Shown here: in pieces, positions 1 to 9,686 of the stretch
Layout of the letters: each line of letters starts with the position of its first letter
Position numbering within the stretch: the first letter of the stretch is position 1
Assembly: GCA_002699185.1 (NCBI GenBank)
Contig: PABG01000119.1
Coordinates: 1-35,323, forward strand
Direction: 5' to 3'
Length of the DNA stretch: 35,323 nucleotides
Source of the DNA: Gammaproteobacteria bacterium
GTDB taxonomy: Bacteria > Pseudomonadota > Gammaproteobacteria > Thiohalobacterales > Thiohalobacteraceae
The notes under the pieces: model-generated
The model's database searches: none
The model's input: only the letters and a program-made list of their open reading frames with translations
Told to the model about the DNA's origin: nothing
Program-made: the position numbers and the translations under genes

Positions 1-324
1 CTGCGGCCGGCCGCCCGGCAGATCGCCGGACTGCAGCAGACCGGCGCGCCGGTGGCGCATGTGGGCAGCTACCATGGCCAGTTCCACTTCCCCGGCCGCC
101 TGCGACAGCCCCTGATCGAGCTTTCCCGCAACCGGGTGTCGGACTGGGTGCAGGCCCATCCACAGGGCTATGTGGTGCTGTATCAGGCGGACTGGCGCGA
201 ACTGGACCCCGGCGCACTCGCCATCTGGCCCTATCGCGGCGACGCCGCCGACCTGGCGCTGTGGCGGGCAGCGGACCTGGCCGCGGCCCTCGATGCGTCC
301 GGCCGGGACAGGGGGGCGCGCTGA
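1..324 (+). CDS. Glycosyltransferase family 39 / ArnT-like, C-terminal fragment (5' end outside window)
   Basis: Open frame from base 1 (LRPAARQIAGLQQTGAPVAHVGSYHGQFHFPGRLRQPL...), TGA at 322-324 overlapping the next ATG; resembles the C-terminal domain of ArnT-like transferases. Confidence 0.55.
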   Translation: MRPAARQIAGLQQTGAPVAHVGSYHGQFHFPGRLRQPLIELSRNRVSDWVQAHPQGYVVLYQADWRELDPGALAIWPYRGDAADLALWRAADLAAALDASGRDRGAR

Positions 325-1472
325 TGCAGCTGGGCCTGATCGCGCTCGCCCTGTACCTGCTGATGCTGCCGGTCACCGGCATGGTGCCGGTGCTGCGCGA
401 GTTGACGGTGGGGCGGTACCCGGACCTCGGCGAGTTCGCCCAGCATCTGTTCATGTCGGCCAACATGCTCGGCGCGCTGCTGTGCGTGCCGCTGGCCGGG
501 CTGCTGTCGGACCTGTGGCAGCGGCGCCGGCCGATCATTGCCGGCGCTTTGGCCCTGAACGCCGTGTCGCTGTTCATGCTGCTGCAGGACTGGAGTTATC
601 CCGTCTATCTGGCCTGGCGCTTCCTCGAGGGCTGCGCCCATATCACCGCGCTGACCCTGCTGATGACCCTGGCCGCGGACCATGCCCGCCGCCGCGGCAG
701 CGGGGCGGTGATGGGGCTGGTGGGGGCGGCCATCAGCCTGGGTGTGGCCAGCGGCGCGCCCCTGGGCGGCTGGCTCGGCAATACGGGCGCGGAGCGGGTG
801 CTGCATTGGGGTGCGCTGCTCATGCTGCTGCTGGCGCCATTGGCCGCGCTGACGCTGCGCGACCTGCCCGTCGGGCGCGGCCATGGCGGGCTGGGGCAGT
901 TGCTGCGGGCGCTGCCGGCCAACCGGGCGCTGCTGCTGCCTTACGCCTTCGCCTTCGTCGACCGGCTGACCGTGGGCTTCATCGTCTCCACCCTGTCGCT
1001 GTACCTCAGCCAGGTCATCGGCCTGGATGCGGGCCGCATCGGGCTGACCATGGCCCTGTTCCTGATTCCCTTCTCGCTGCTGACCTTCCCCGCCGGGCTG
1101 CTGTCGAAGCGCTGGAACCCGCTGCTGATGATGCTGCTCGGGAGTGCGGCCTACGGCCTGACCCTGACGGCGGTGGGACTGGTGCCGGGCGGGTCCATTC
1201 CCTGGCTGATGTTCGCCGGCGGCGTGACTGCGGCGCTCATGTATGCGCCCTCGCTGGTACTGGTGGCCGAACTGTCGCGGCCCGAGCACAAGGCCCTGGC
1301 CATGAGCGGGTTCAATTTCGCCGGCTCGCTCGGCTTCGTGCTGGGGCCGCTCACCGGGGGCGGTCTGGTGAGCCTGTTCGGCAGCTATACCCCGGCCTTC
1401 GTGATCGTCGGCGGGCTGGAGGTGCTGTGCGCGCTGGTCTTTCTGCCGCTGGCGCTGCGCCGCCGGGCGTAG
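324..1472 (+). CDS. MFS transporter
   Basis: About 12 hydrophobic segments, MFS-like GLLSDLWQRRRPIIAGA loop; ATGA overlap with upstream gene. Start at 324 preferred over the ORF-track start at 261. Confidence 0.85.
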   Translation: MQLGLIALALYLLMLPVTGMVPVLRELTVGRYPDLGEFAQHLFMSANMLGALLCVPLAGLLSDLWQRRRPIIAGALALNAVSLFMLLQDWSYPVYLAWRFLEGCAHITALTLLMTLAADHARRRGSGAVMGLVGAAISLGVASGAPLGGWLGNTGAERVLHWGALLMLLLAPLAALTLRDLPVGRGHGGLGQLLRALPANRALLLPYAFAFVDRLTVGFIVSTLSLYLSQVIGLDAGRIGLTMALFLIPFSLLTFPAGLLSKRWNPLLMMLLGSAAYGLTLTAVGLVPGGSIPWLMFAGGVTAALMYAPSLVLVAELSRPEHKALAMSGFNFAGSLGFVLGPLTGGGLVSLFGSYTPAFVIVGGLEVLCALVFLPLALRRRA

Positions 1473-1548
1473 GATGGGGGGAGCGCAGCGCAACCCATCG
1501 CACGCGGTATTCGATGGGTTCCGGCGCAAGCGCCTTCACCCATCCTAC
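1469..1548. repeat. GTAGG...CCTAC palindromic repeat, ATGGG subfamily
   Basis: GTAGGATGGGGGGAGCGCAGCGCAACCCATC...GATGGGTTCCGGCGCAAGCGCCTTCACCCATCCTAC; overlaps the MFS stop. Confidence 0.9.
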
Positions 1549-1603
1549 CCCGGCCCTGCCTGCCTTCTGTACAATGGCGGGCCTGACCGAGAAGGCCTGC
1601 CCC

Positions 1604-2815
1604 ATGTCCCTTGCCGAAACCGCATCTCCGCTAGTCCCCCTGCGCCTGAAACGGCGCGAGGAACGTCGGCTGCGCGCCGGCCATCTGTGGATCTACAGCA
1701 ACGAGGTGGACACCCGGGCCACGCCGCTGACCGGCTTCGCGCCCGGACAGCCGGTGCGCATCGAGGCCCACAATGGCCGACCGTTGGGCAGCGGTTATGT
1801 CAATCCGCATTCGCTCATCTGCGCCCGGCTGGTCAGCCGCGACCCGGACCAGCCGCTGGACAAGTCGCTGCTGGTGCACCGGCTCAAGGTCGCCCTGTCC
1901 CTGCGCGAGCGCCTGTTCGATCAGCCCTGCTACCGGCTGTGCTACGGCGAAGCCGACGGCCTGCCGGGGCTGGTGGTCGACCGCTATGGCGATGTGCTGG
2001 CGGTGCAACTGACCACCGCCGGCATGGAGGCCATGAAGGCGGCCGTGATCGTCGCCCTGGAGCAGGTGCTGCATCCGCGCGGCATCCTGCTGCGCAACGA
2101 TGTCGAGGTGCGTCGGCTGGAGGGGCTGGAGACCTATGTGGAAGCCCTGGGCGAGGTGCCCGAGCCGGTTGTGCTGAACGAGAACGGGGCCCGCTTCGAG
2201 GTGTCGTTGCAGACCGGGCAGAAGACCGGCTGGTTCTATGACCAGGCCGACAACCGGGCTCGCCTGCGCCGCTATGCGCGGGACGCGCGGGTGCTGGATG
2301 TCTTCAGCTATGTCGGCGCCTGGGGCGTGCAGGCCGCGCTGGCCGGGGCCGCGGCCGTCACCTGTGTCGACAGTTCGCGCGAGGCGCTGGAGCGGGCCGG
2401 GCACAATGCCGGGCTGAACGGCGTCGGCGACAGGGTGCAGACCCGCCAGGGCGATGCCTTCGAGGTGCTCAGGGCCCTGCGCGAGGCCGACGAGCGGTTC
2501 GATCTGGTGATCCTGGACCCGCCGGCCTTCATCAAGCGGCGCAAGGACATCGAGGCCGGCACCGAGGCCTACCAGCGGCTGAACCAGCTTGCCATCCGGC
2601 TGCTGGGCAGGGACGGCTTCCTGATCACCGCCTCCTGCTCGCACCATATGCAGCCGGAGGCGTTCCGCCGGACGGTGCATCGGGCGGCGCGCCACGTGGA
2701 CCGGCGGCTGCAGATCCTGGAATGGGGGCAGCAGGCGGCGGATCATCCGCGTCATCCCGCCATCGTCGAGACCGACTACCTCAAGGCGATGTACTGTCGC
2801 ACGGTGAAGGACTGA
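1604..2815 (+). CDS. rlmI: 23S rRNA m5C1962 methyltransferase RlmI-like (PUA + SAM methyltransferase)
   Basis: PUA-like N-terminus ([22 protein letters not shown]), [19 protein letters not shown] motif, LVILDPPAF motif. Start at ATG 1604. Confidence 0.85.
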   Translation: MSLAETASPLVPLRLKRREERRLRAGHLWIYSNEVDTRATPLTGFAPGQPVRIEAHNGRPLGSGYVNPHSLICARLVSRDPDQPLDKSLLVHRLKVALSLRERLFDQPCYRLCYGEADGLPGLVVDRYGDVLAVQLTTAGMEAMKAAVIVALEQVLHPRGILLRNDVEVRRLEGLETYVEALGEVPEPVVLNENGARFEVSLQTGQKTGWFYDQADNRARLRRYARDARVLDVFSYVGAWGVQAALAGAAAVTCVDSSREALERAGHNAGLNGVGDRVQTRQGDAFEVLRALREADERFDLVILDPPAFIKRRKDIEAGTEAYQRLNQLAIRLLGRDGFLITASCSHHMQPEAFRRTVHRAARHVDRRLQILEWGQQAADHPRHPAIVETDYLKAMYCRTVKD

Positions 2816-2817
2816 GT

Positions 2818-3615
2818 ATGCTGACCTATCCCGAGATCGACCCAGCCATCGTCCGCTTCGGCGACTTCGCCCTGCACTGGTACGGCATGATGTACCTGGT
2901 GGGTTTCATCGGCGGCTGGTGGCTGGGCCGGGTACGGGCGAAGCGGCCCGATTCCGGCTGGCAGGCGCACGAGATCGGCGATCTGCTGTTCTATGTCGCC
3001 CTGGGCGTGATCCTGGGCGGACGCGTCGGCTATATCCTGTTCTACAACTTCGGCCTGTTCCTGGAGGACCCGCTGATGCTGCTGCGCATCTGGCAGGGGG
3101 GCATGTCCTTCCACGGCGGGCTGCTGGGCGTGCTGCTGGCGATGTGGCTGTACGGGCGCCGGACCGGCCGCGGCTTCTTCCAGGTCACCGACTTCATCGC
3201 CCCGCTGGTGCCCATCGGCCTGGGCGCGGGGCGCATCGGCAATTTCATCAACGGCGAACTGTGGGGCCGTCCCACCGATCTGCCCTGGGGCATGGTGTTC
3301 CCTTTCGTCGACGCCCAGCCGCGGCATCCGTCCATGCTCTACGAGGCCCTGCTGGAGGGCCTGGTGCTGTTCATCATCCTGTGGTGGTTCTCGTCGAAGC
3401 CGCGGCCGCGCATGGCGGTGTCCGGCCTGTTTCTGCTGTGCTACGGTGGGTTCCGGTTCGCGGTGGAGTTCGTGCGCGAGCCCGATCGGCATATCGGTTA
3501 TCTGGCCTTCGACTGGCTGACCATGGGGCATCTGCTGTCGGCGCCGATGGTACTGTTCGGGGCGTTGCTGCTGTGGCTGGCGTATCGGGGCGTCGCAGTG
3601 AGGGGTGAGGAGTGA
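2818..3615 (+). CDS. lgt: Prolipoprotein diacylglyceryl transferase
   Basis: Lgt motifs [71 protein letters not shown]. Confidence 0.95.
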   Translation: MLTYPEIDPAIVRFGDFALHWYGMMYLVGFIGGWWLGRVRAKRPDSGWQAHEIGDLLFYVALGVILGGRVGYILFYNFGLFLEDPLMLLRIWQGGMSFHGGLLGVLLAMWLYGRRTGRGFFQVTDFIAPLVPIGLGAGRIGNFINGELWGRPTDLPWGMVFPFVDAQPRHPSMLYEALLEGLVLFIILWWFSSKPRPRMAVSGLFLLCYGGFRFAVEFVREPDRHIGYLAFDWLTMGHLLSAPMVLFGALLLWLAYRGVAVRGEE

Positions 3616-3790
3616 GGAGAAAATCGTGAGAGTGGTGATCATGCCTTCCCAGTTCGTCGGTCTGCCTTTACCCGTCATCCCCGCGCAGGCGGGGATCCAG
3701 TGGCCGCAGCGGTATTCGTCTGCCTGCATGCGTCGGAATGACGTAACAGGCAGGGGTTCACGCAACTCCTCACTCCTCACTCCTCACTCG
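3597..3790. repeat. TGAGGAG inverted repeat enclosing a VIPAQAGIQ-type palindromic repeat
   Basis: GTGAGGGGTGAGGAGTGAGGAG left arm, CTCCTCACTCCTCACTCCTCACTC right arm; core CCCGTCATCCCCGCGCAGGCGGGGATCCAG...CGGAATGACG translates to PVIPAQAGIQ. Confidence 0.85.
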
Positions 3791-3806
3791 AACAAGAGGC
3801 AATAAC

Positions 3807-4601
3807 GTGAAGCAGTATCTCGATCTCATGCGCCATGTGCGCGAACACGGCGTGAAGAAGGAGGACCGCACCGGCACCGGTACGCTCAGTGTGTTCGGTC
3901 ACCAGATGCGGTTCGATCTCGGCGAGGGCTTCCCGGTCGTCACCACCAAGAAGCTGCACCTGCGCTCCATCATTCATGAACTGCTGTGGTTCCTGCAGGG
4001 CGACACCAATGTCAGATACCTGCATGACAACAAGGTGAGCATCTGGGACGAGTGGGCCGACGACAACGGCGAACTGGGTCCCATCTACGGCTACCAGTGG
4101 CGCAGCTGGCCGACGCCGGACGGTCGCCACATCGACCAGATCGCGCAGGTGGTGGAGCAGCTGAAGCACAATCCCGATTCGCGCCGCATCATCGTCAGCG
4201 CCTGGAACGTGGCCGATATCGAGCGCATGGCGCTGCCGCCCTGCCACGCCTTCTTCCAGTTCTATGTCGCCGAAGGGAAGCTGTCCTGTCAGCTGTACCA
4301 GCGCAGTGCCGATATCTTTCTCGGCGTGCCGTTCAACATCGCATCCTACGCCCTGCTCACCCTGATGCTGGCGCAGGTGTGCGATCTGCAGCCGGGGGAT
4401 TTCGTGCACACCCTGGGCGATGCGCATCTGTACCTGAATCACCTGGAACAGGCCGACGAGCAGCTCGCGCGCCGGCCCTATCCGCTGCCGGTGATGCGCA
4501 TCAATCCGGAGGTGCGGGACATCTTCGGCTTCCGTTTCGAGGACTTTGAACTGGTCGGCTACGAACACCACCCCCATATCAAGGCGCCGGTGGCGGTGTG
4601 A
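3807..4601 (+). CDS. thyA: Thymidylate synthase
   Basis: [11 protein letters not shown]...[31 protein letters not shown] active site. Confidence 0.97.
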   Translation: MKQYLDLMRHVREHGVKKEDRTGTGTLSVFGHQMRFDLGEGFPVVTTKKLHLRSIIHELLWFLQGDTNVRYLHDNKVSIWDEWADDNGELGPIYGYQWRSWPTPDGRHIDQIAQVVEQLKHNPDSRRIIVSAWNVADIERMALPPCHAFFQFYVAEGKLSCQLYQRSADIFLGVPFNIASYALLTLMLAQVCDLQPGDFVHTLGDAHLYLNHLEQADEQLARRPYPLPVMRINPEVRDIFGFRFEDFELVGYEHHPHIKAPVAV

Positions 4602-5089
4602 TCATCGCCTTCGTCGTTGCCATGGATCGCAACCGGCTGATCGGCAGCCGCAACGGCCTGCCCTGGCATCTGCCGGCCGATCTGGCGCATTTCAAGCGGG
4701 TGACCATGGGCAAGCCGCTGATCATGGGACGCAGGACGCATGAGTCCATCGGCCGGGCGCTGCCCGGCCGGCAGAACATCGTGGTCAGCCGCAATCCGGC
4801 CTACCGGGCCACCGGCTGCGACGTGGTCGACTCCTTCGATGCCGCGCTGGCAGCGGCCGGCGACGCCGACGAGGTCATGGTCATCGGTGGCGCCGAACTG
4901 TTCGCCCTGACGCTGGAGCGGGCCGAACGTATCTATCTCACCGTGATCGAGCACGACTTCGAGGGCGATACCTGGCTGCCGGAGTGGGACCCGGCCGACT
5001 GGGTCGAGGTCAGTCGCGAAGGGCATGCGCCGGATGACAGAAACCCCTATCCCTATCACTTCGTCCAGCTGGAGCGCCGGCGCGGCTGA
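4598..5089 (+). CDS. folA: Dihydrofolate reductase
   Basis: [36 protein letters not shown] start overlapping the thyA stop. Confidence 0.95.
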   Translation: MIIAFVVAMDRNRLIGSRNGLPWHLPADLAHFKRVTMGKPLIMGRRTHESIGRALPGRQNIVVSRNPAYRATGCDVVDSFDAALAAAGDADEVMVIGGAELFALTLERAERIYLTVIEHDFEGDTWLPEWDPADWVEVSREGHAPDDRNPYPYHFVQLERRRG

Positions 5090-5187
5090 TACCGGCGTCC
5101 GGAACGGGCTGCGTCTGCATCCACGCCCTTGAAGCCTCCGCCCGGCGGCGATTTTCCGCCACTGTTGCCGGGTGCCATCCCGGCGAA

Positions 5188-5203
5188 TGTGACCTGCATC
5201 ACA
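5188..5203. promoter_or_regulatory. CRP/FNR-superfamily-like palindrome TGTGACCTGCATCACA
   Basis: TGTGA-N6-TCACA, matching the classical CRP half-sites; about 125 bp upstream of the ORF at 5328. Confidence 0.5.
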
Positions 5204-5327
5204 GATCCATGAAGCCGTCCGTTGTTGTCGCACCAATCCCCTTCATGTCTGCTATTAATTAAGCCTGAATTCAGCTTGGCGGGCACATACTGCAGTCATC
5301 CTGAACACAAATGCATGGAGAGTCGAA

Positions 5328-5756
5328 ATGAATGCAGTACGCAGAAATATCGCCCTTGCCATCGCGCTGACCCTGGCCGGCAGCGGCGCAGCATTGGCCG
5401 CCGGAGGCGGCGGTGGCGCCGGCGGTAACGGCATGGGCAAGGGCTACAGCAATGACAACTACGGTCAGGAGCGCGCCGCCGAGGTCCGCGAGCGCAATGA
5501 ACAGCGTCAGCTGGAACAGGACCGTGACATGGATCGGGAGCGTGAGCGCTACCGCGACCCGGAGGCCGAACGCGACGCCATGAAGGCCAAGGCGAAAGCC
5601 AAGGGCCAGGGCGGGGGCAACGGTCAGGGCATGGGCAATGGCAATGCCGGCGAGGGCAAAGGCGGCCAGGTCCAGCAGCGCGACCAGGATCGCATCCATC
5701 AGGACGAGAGTGCGCCCCAGGGCAAGGCCGGGCGCTGGTGGTGGCCCTTTGACTGA
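5328..5756 (+). CDS. Secreted Gly/Glu/Arg/Gln-rich small protein of unknown function
   Basis: Signal peptide (MNAVRRNIALAIALTLAGSGAALA), Gly-rich stretch, charged repeat-like core (RDMDRERERYRDPEAERDAMKAKAKAKG), C-terminus GRWWWPFD; terminator downstream. Confidence 0.7.
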   Translation: MNAVRRNIALAIALTLAGSGAALAAGGGGGAGGNGMGKGYSNDNYGQERAAEVRERNEQRQLEQDRDMDRERERYRDPEAERDAMKAKAKAKGQGGGNGQGMGNGNAGEGKGGQVQQRDQDRIHQDESAPQGKAGRWWWPFD

Positions 5757-5807
5757 CGCCCGCGGGCAGTAAACGAATACACTTCCTCTGGCCTGCACTG
5801 AGGTCTT

Positions 5808-5836
5808 GGCCCTCCCTTCGGGGAGGGCCTTTTTTT
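5808..5836 (+). terminator. Rho-independent terminator
   Basis: GGCCCTCCC-TTCG-GGGAGGGCC followed by TTTTTTT. Confidence 0.95.
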
Positions 5837-5854
5837 GTTGAGTGATGAGTGAGG

Positions 5855-5939
5855 AGGAGGGGTGGAGCGAAGTGCAACCCGTCACCTGGACCGGTCATGG
5901 CGGTGGGTTTCGGCGTTGAGCGCCTGCGCCCATCCTACC
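5855..5939. repeat. Degenerate copy of GTAGG/ATGGG palindrome
   Basis: AGGAGGGGTGGAGCGAAGTGCAACCCGTC...GGTGGGTTTCGGCGTTGAGCGCCTGCGCCCATCCTACC; overlaps the apaH stop. Confidence 0.75.
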
Positions 5940-6771
5940 CGGGCCGGCGCACGCCGGGACAGTCGATGCTGATGCGTTCGGGGTTGTCTGTGTCCAGGCG
6001 CAGGGCGGTGAGTTGCCGGCCCCAGACACAGCCGCTGTCCAGCGGAAACACGCCGGGGGCGTCGGTGCTTGCCCCCAGCGAGGCCCAGTGCCCGAACAGG
6101 AGCTTCAGATCGCGGCTGGCGCGGCCGGGGACCTCGAACCAGGGCAGGAAGCCGGGCGGCTGTTCTCCGGGCGGGCCGCTGTGGCGGAATTCCATGGTTC
6201 CCTCGCGGGTGCAGAATCGCAGCCGGGTGCAGGCATTGACGATGCAGCGCAGGCGGTCATGGCCGCTGAGATCCGCCGACCAGGTGTCGGGCTGATTACC
6301 GTACATGTGGGCAAGAAAGTCGCGACAGCGGTCGTCGTCGCGCAGCACGGTTTCCACTTCGCGACTGCAGGCCAGGGCCAGTTCCAGGTCCCACTGCGGC
6401 GGCAGCCCGGCGTGCACCAGACAGTAGCCCGACTCCGCATCGTGATGGACCAGCGGGCACTGTCGCAGCCAGTCCAGCAATTGCTCGCGGTCGGGGGCCT
6501 CCAGGATCGGCAGCAGGGTGTCACGGGACTTCAGCCGGTCGGCGTAGCGGCTGATGGCGAGCAGGTGCAGGTCGTGATTTCCCAGCACGCTGATGGCGGC
6601 CGCGCCCAGCCCGCGGATGAAACGCAGCGTCTCCAACGACTTCGGGCCACGGTTGACCAGATCGCCGGCGAACCAGAGCCGGTCCGCGGCCGGATCGAAG
6701 CGCAGCCGCTCCAGCAATCGCTGCAGCTCGTCCAGGCAGCCCTGGACGTCACCGATGGCATAGACGGCCAT
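5935..6771 (-). CDS. apaH: Diadenosine tetraphosphatase (symmetrical)
   Basis: MAVYAIGDVQGCLDELQRLLERL...LWFAGDLVNRGPKSLETLRFI...VLGNHDLHLLA. Confidence 0.95.
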   Translation of the reverse strand: MAVYAIGDVQGCLDELQRLLERLRFDPAADRLWFAGDLVNRGPKSLETLRFIRGLGAAAISVLGNHDLHLLAISRYADRLKSRDTLLPILEAPDREQLLDWLRQCPLVHHDAESGYCLVHAGLPPQWDLELALACSREVETVLRDDDRCRDFLAHMYGNQPDTWSADLSGHDRLRCIVNACTRLRFCTREGTMEFRHSGPPGEQPPGFLPWFEVPGRASRDLKLLFGHWASLGASTDAPGVFPLDSGCVWGRQLTALRLDTDNPERISIDCPGVRRPG

Positions 6772-6821
6772 GGCCTGAGCGGTCTCCGGTTGTTTGCAGT
6801 GCTTCCAGCCCACGCGAAAAC

Positions 6822-6906
6822 AACGCAAAGGACGCAGAGGCGCAGAGACGCAAAGCAAATAATATTAAAGGCTCTGCGCCCCTGCGTCTGTGCGTTCTCT
6901 GCGTTG
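6822..6906. repeat. CGCAGAGRCGCAAAG-type hairpin repeat
   Basis: AACGCAAAGGACGCAGAGGCGCAGAGACGCAAAG ... AGGCTCTGCGCCCCTGCGTCTGTGCGTTCTCTGCGTT. Confidence 0.85.
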
Positions 6907-6937
6907 TCGTCACGTCAGTCAGTACGAGGCAGAGAAT

Positions 6938-7318
6938 TTAATGCAGGGTGCGGGGTATCGACAGGGTGAAGGGCGGGATCTCGGCGTCGAATTCCACGCC
7001 GTCGTCGGCGATCATCTGATAGCTGCCGCGCATGCTGCCCACCGAGGTCTCGATCATGGTCCCGCTGGTGTACTGGAAGCGCTCGCCGGGCGTCAGATGG
7101 GGCTGCTCGCCGACCACACCCTCGCCGCGCACCTCCTGGGTCTTGCCGTTGCTGTCGGTGATGATCCAGTGCCGCGTGAGCAGTTTGGCGGCCACGCTGC
7201 CGGTGTTGTGGATGGTGATGGTATAGGCGAAGACGTAGCGGTTGTCCTCCGGGCTGGACTGTTCCTCGATATAGCTGGTCTGTACCTCGACCTCGATGTG
7301 ATAGGGCGTGCTGCTCAT
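6938..7318 (-). CDS. apaG: ApaG protein
   Basis: YVFAYTITIHNTGSVAAKLLTRHWIITDSNGKTQEVRGEGVVGEQPHLTPGERFQYTSG; start at M of MSSTPYHIEV. Confidence 0.95.
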   Translation of the reverse strand: MSSTPYHIEVEVQTSYIEEQSSPEDNRYVFAYTITIHNTGSVAAKLLTRHWIITDSNGKTQEVRGEGVVGEQPHLTPGERFQYTSGTMIETSVGSMRGSYQMIADDGVEFDAEIPPFTLSIPRTLH

Positions 7319-7435
7319 GATGTGTCCTGTCGGTTCGCGAGTTGCATAGGATACGTATCGCGACCGCGTCTGCCAAAAACGGAGCGAAAAACCCCGGCCC
7401 GGAAGCGGCAATGGTTGCGGCAGACGGGCGCCGGC

Positions 7436-8422
7436 TCAGTCCGCGGCCGCCAGTTGCAGCGCGCCCAGCAGGCCGGGCTGGGGATGGGTGATGACATGTA
7501 CCGGAAGGCCCTGCATGAGCTCGCGCATCGGCCCCTTGGCATGGAAGGCGGCGAGGAAGTCCGGCCGTTGCAGCTGTTCCAGCAGGCGCGGGGCGATGCC
7601 GCCGGCAAGGTAGAGCCCGCCGTGGGGCAGGGTGGCCAGCGCCCAGTTGCCGGCCTGGGCGCCGTACAGACGCACGAATTCGGCCACGGCCTGTTCGGCT
7701 GCCGCGTCGCTGCCGGCGGTGGCTGCAGCCGTGATGCGGGCGGCGGCATCCGCGGCCGCCGGATCGATCGCCGGCGCGCTGTCCATCTGCTGACACAGGA
7801 AACGGTACAGGCGCACCAGACCGGGGCCGGACACCAGGTGCTCCCAGGAGACGCTGCCCAGCTCCGCCGCCAGGGCCTGGCGCAGTTCCCACTGCAGCGG
7901 GGTCTGGGGCGCGAAGTCGGTATGCCCGGCCTCGGCGGCGATGACCTCGCTGCCGCCGCTGGCGCAGGTCACCACGTTGGCATGGCCCAGGCCGGTGCCG
8001 GCGCCGATCACGGCGCGGTTGGCGCCGGCGACCGGCCGGCCGGGCTGCAGGCAGGCCAGATCGTCCGGCTGCAGGGCGTCCAGTGCATGGCCGATGGCGG
8101 CGAAGTCGTTGATCAGCCGCACCCGGGCCAGGCCGTGGTGACGGGCAAGCTCATTGCTGTCCAGTTGCCAGGGCAGGTTGGTCACCCGTGCCCGGGCCTG
8201 GCCGGAATGGCCCAGTACCGGTCCGGCGACGGCGAGACAGGCCCGGGCCGGCAGCACTTCGCAGCTTTTCAGATAGTCGGCCAGCAGGTTGTCGAAAGCG
8301 GCGAAATCGCCGCTGGCGTAGCGGCGCTCGTTGCGCCAGTCCCGCAGGTCCCCGGCCGGCGCCAGCACCAGCCGGGTGTGGGTGCCGCCGATGTCCCCGG
8401 CCAGGACCAGTTCCCGGCTCAT
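7436..8422 (-). CDS. glk: Glucokinase
   Basis: LVLAGDIGGTHTRLVL phosphate motif, GAGTGLGHA, ROK/Glk-type EAGHTDFAP. Confidence 0.92.
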   Translation of the reverse strand: MSRELVLAGDIGGTHTRLVLAPAGDLRDWRNERRYASGDFAAFDNLLADYLKSCEVLPARACLAVAGPVLGHSGQARARVTNLPWQLDSNELARHHGLARVRLINDFAAIGHALDALQPDDLACLQPGRPVAGANRAVIGAGTGLGHANVVTCASGGSEVIAAEAGHTDFAPQTPLQWELRQALAAELGSVSWEHLVSGPGLVRLYRFLCQQMDSAPAIDPAAADAAARITAAATAGSDAAAEQAVAEFVRLYGAQAGNWALATLPHGGLYLAGGIAPRLLEQLQRPDFLAAFHAKGPMRELMQGLPVHVITHPQPGLLGALQLAAAD

Positions 8423-9162
8423 GCCTCCAGGCCTCCCGCCGCTGCCGCGTCGAGATACCATTCCACCCGGCCCTGTGCCCTGATGCGCGCTGCCGGCAAC
8501 GGATCGGCGCCGGCGGGTGCTCCCAGCACCCGGGCGACGGCGCCGGCCTTGTCCGCACCGGCGACCAGGAACAGCAGGTGGCGGGCGGCCTCGAGCACGG
8601 GCAGGGTCAGGGTCAGGCGCCAGTGCTCGCCCGGGCCCGGGTACACCGGTGCGACCCAGTGTGCACGTTCCTCCAGCACGGGTGTGCCCGGAAACAGCGA
8701 GGCGGTGTGGCCATCCGCGCCCAGGCCCAGCAGGATGAGATCGAAAACGGGCACACCTGCCTCATTGCGGGGCAGTCTGTCCTCCAGCAGGGCGGCATAG
8801 TCGGCCGCATCCTGTTCGATCCGCCCGGGGTCGGCCGCCATGGGATGGATCTGCCCGGCAGCGAGCGGGGCGTGGGCCAGCCAGGCGCTGCGGGCCATGG
8901 CGTAGTTGCTGTCCGGGTGGTCCGGCGGTACGGCGCGCTCGTCGCCGAAATAGATCTGCAACGCAGCCCAGGGCAGCTGGCGTGACCAGTGTGGATCGGC
9001 CAGCAGAGCGTACAGCCGCCGCGGCGTGCTGCCGCCGGCCAGGGCAAGGTGACAGGTGCCGCGCGCGGCCGCTGCTTGTTGGCACAGGGCTGTGACCCGC
9101 CCGGCCGCGGCGCGGCTGAGCGCTTCGCGGTCGGCATGGATGCGGCAGTCGAGGTGGGTCAT
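8419..9162 (-). CDS. pgl: 6-phosphogluconolactonase
   Basis: LALAGGSTPRRLYALL, IYFGDERAVPPDHPDSNYAMARSAWL, LGLGADGHTASLFPGT; stop overlaps the glk start. Confidence 0.93.
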   Translation of the reverse strand: MTHLDCRIHADREALSRAAAGRVTALCQQAAAARGTCHLALAGGSTPRRLYALLADPHWSRQLPWAALQIYFGDERAVPPDHPDSNYAMARSAWLAHAPLAAGQIHPMAADPGRIEQDAADYAALLEDRLPRNEAGVPVFDLILLGLGADGHTASLFPGTPVLEERAHWVAPVYPGPGEHWRLTLTLPVLEAARHLLFLVAGADKAGAVARVLGAPAGADPLPAARIRAQGRVEWYLDAAAAGGLEA

Positions 9163-9243
9163 GGTTGAAGAACGATTGGCTGTCCGTGTCCTGCCGGATG
9201 CTGCGGATAATGGCATAAAGGCCCTGTGGGGGGAACTGCAGGA

Positions 9244-9257
9244 TTGACGGGGGTCAA
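9244..9257. promoter_or_regulatory. FNR/CRP-family-like palindrome TTGAC-GGGG-GTCAA
   Basis: Perfect inverted repeat with N4 spacer centred at 9250.5; TATAGT (-10-like) at 9279-9284 puts the predicted TSS about 41 bp downstream of its centre. Confidence 0.5.
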
Positions 9258-9315
9258 CACGAACGCAGGCGGAACGGCTATAGTTGTGGGTGACAGACAG
9301 TGCGAAGGAGACGGC

Positions 9316-9522
9316 ATGTACCTCAAAGACAAAATCAATGGTGACCTGATCGAGATCCTGGATACGGGGGCCCTGTTCGACCCCTGTCGGGACGACGTGA
9401 CCGGCCGCATGCATGCCGGCGAGGAAATGCAGGACCCGGCCAGCTATCCCAAGGCCGGCCTGGTATTCCCCTCCGGCGAGGCGTTGCCGCGCTGCTGGGT
9501 CGATCCGAAATACCGCGGCTGA
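9316..9522 (+). CDS. Small conserved-looking protein (68 aa), unknown function
   Basis: MYLKDKINGDLIEILDTGALFDPCRDDVTGRMHAGEEMQDPASYPKAGLVFPSGEALPRCWVDPKYRG; RBS GAAGGAG upstream; promoter-like elements upstream. Confidence 0.7.
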   Translation: MYLKDKINGDLIEILDTGALFDPCRDDVTGRMHAGEEMQDPASYPKAGLVFPSGEALPRCWVDPKYRG

Positions 9523-9553
9523 GCCGCATACGGAGGGCTCGCGACGGGGAGAA

Positions 9554-9569
9554 TGTGACCCCCGTCACG
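9554..9569. promoter_or_regulatory. FNR/CRP-family-like palindrome TGTGACCCCCGTCACG
   Basis: GTGAC-CCCC-GTCAC perfect inverted repeat centred at 9561.5; TAGAAT (-10-like) at 9590-9595. Confidence 0.5.
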
Positions 9570-9686
9570 GCAGGCAGCGCCCACCGGTCTAGAATTGCGT
9601 CGCAATTCCTAAAGTTTCGGTGCCACCGGACCGATCCTTGCATAACAAGAGGGGCGGGTAATCATGCCTGCCAGAGAGCGAGGGAT

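Noticed and set aside
170-1603. Upstream extension of the 881-aa ORF that contains rlmI
   Set aside because: This part is out of frame with the MFS gene and low complexity (Arg/Ala/Gly); real rlmI starts at 1604.
3605-3805. 66-aa ORF containing PVIPAQAGIQ
   Set aside because: Translation of a palindromic intergenic repeat, not a gene.
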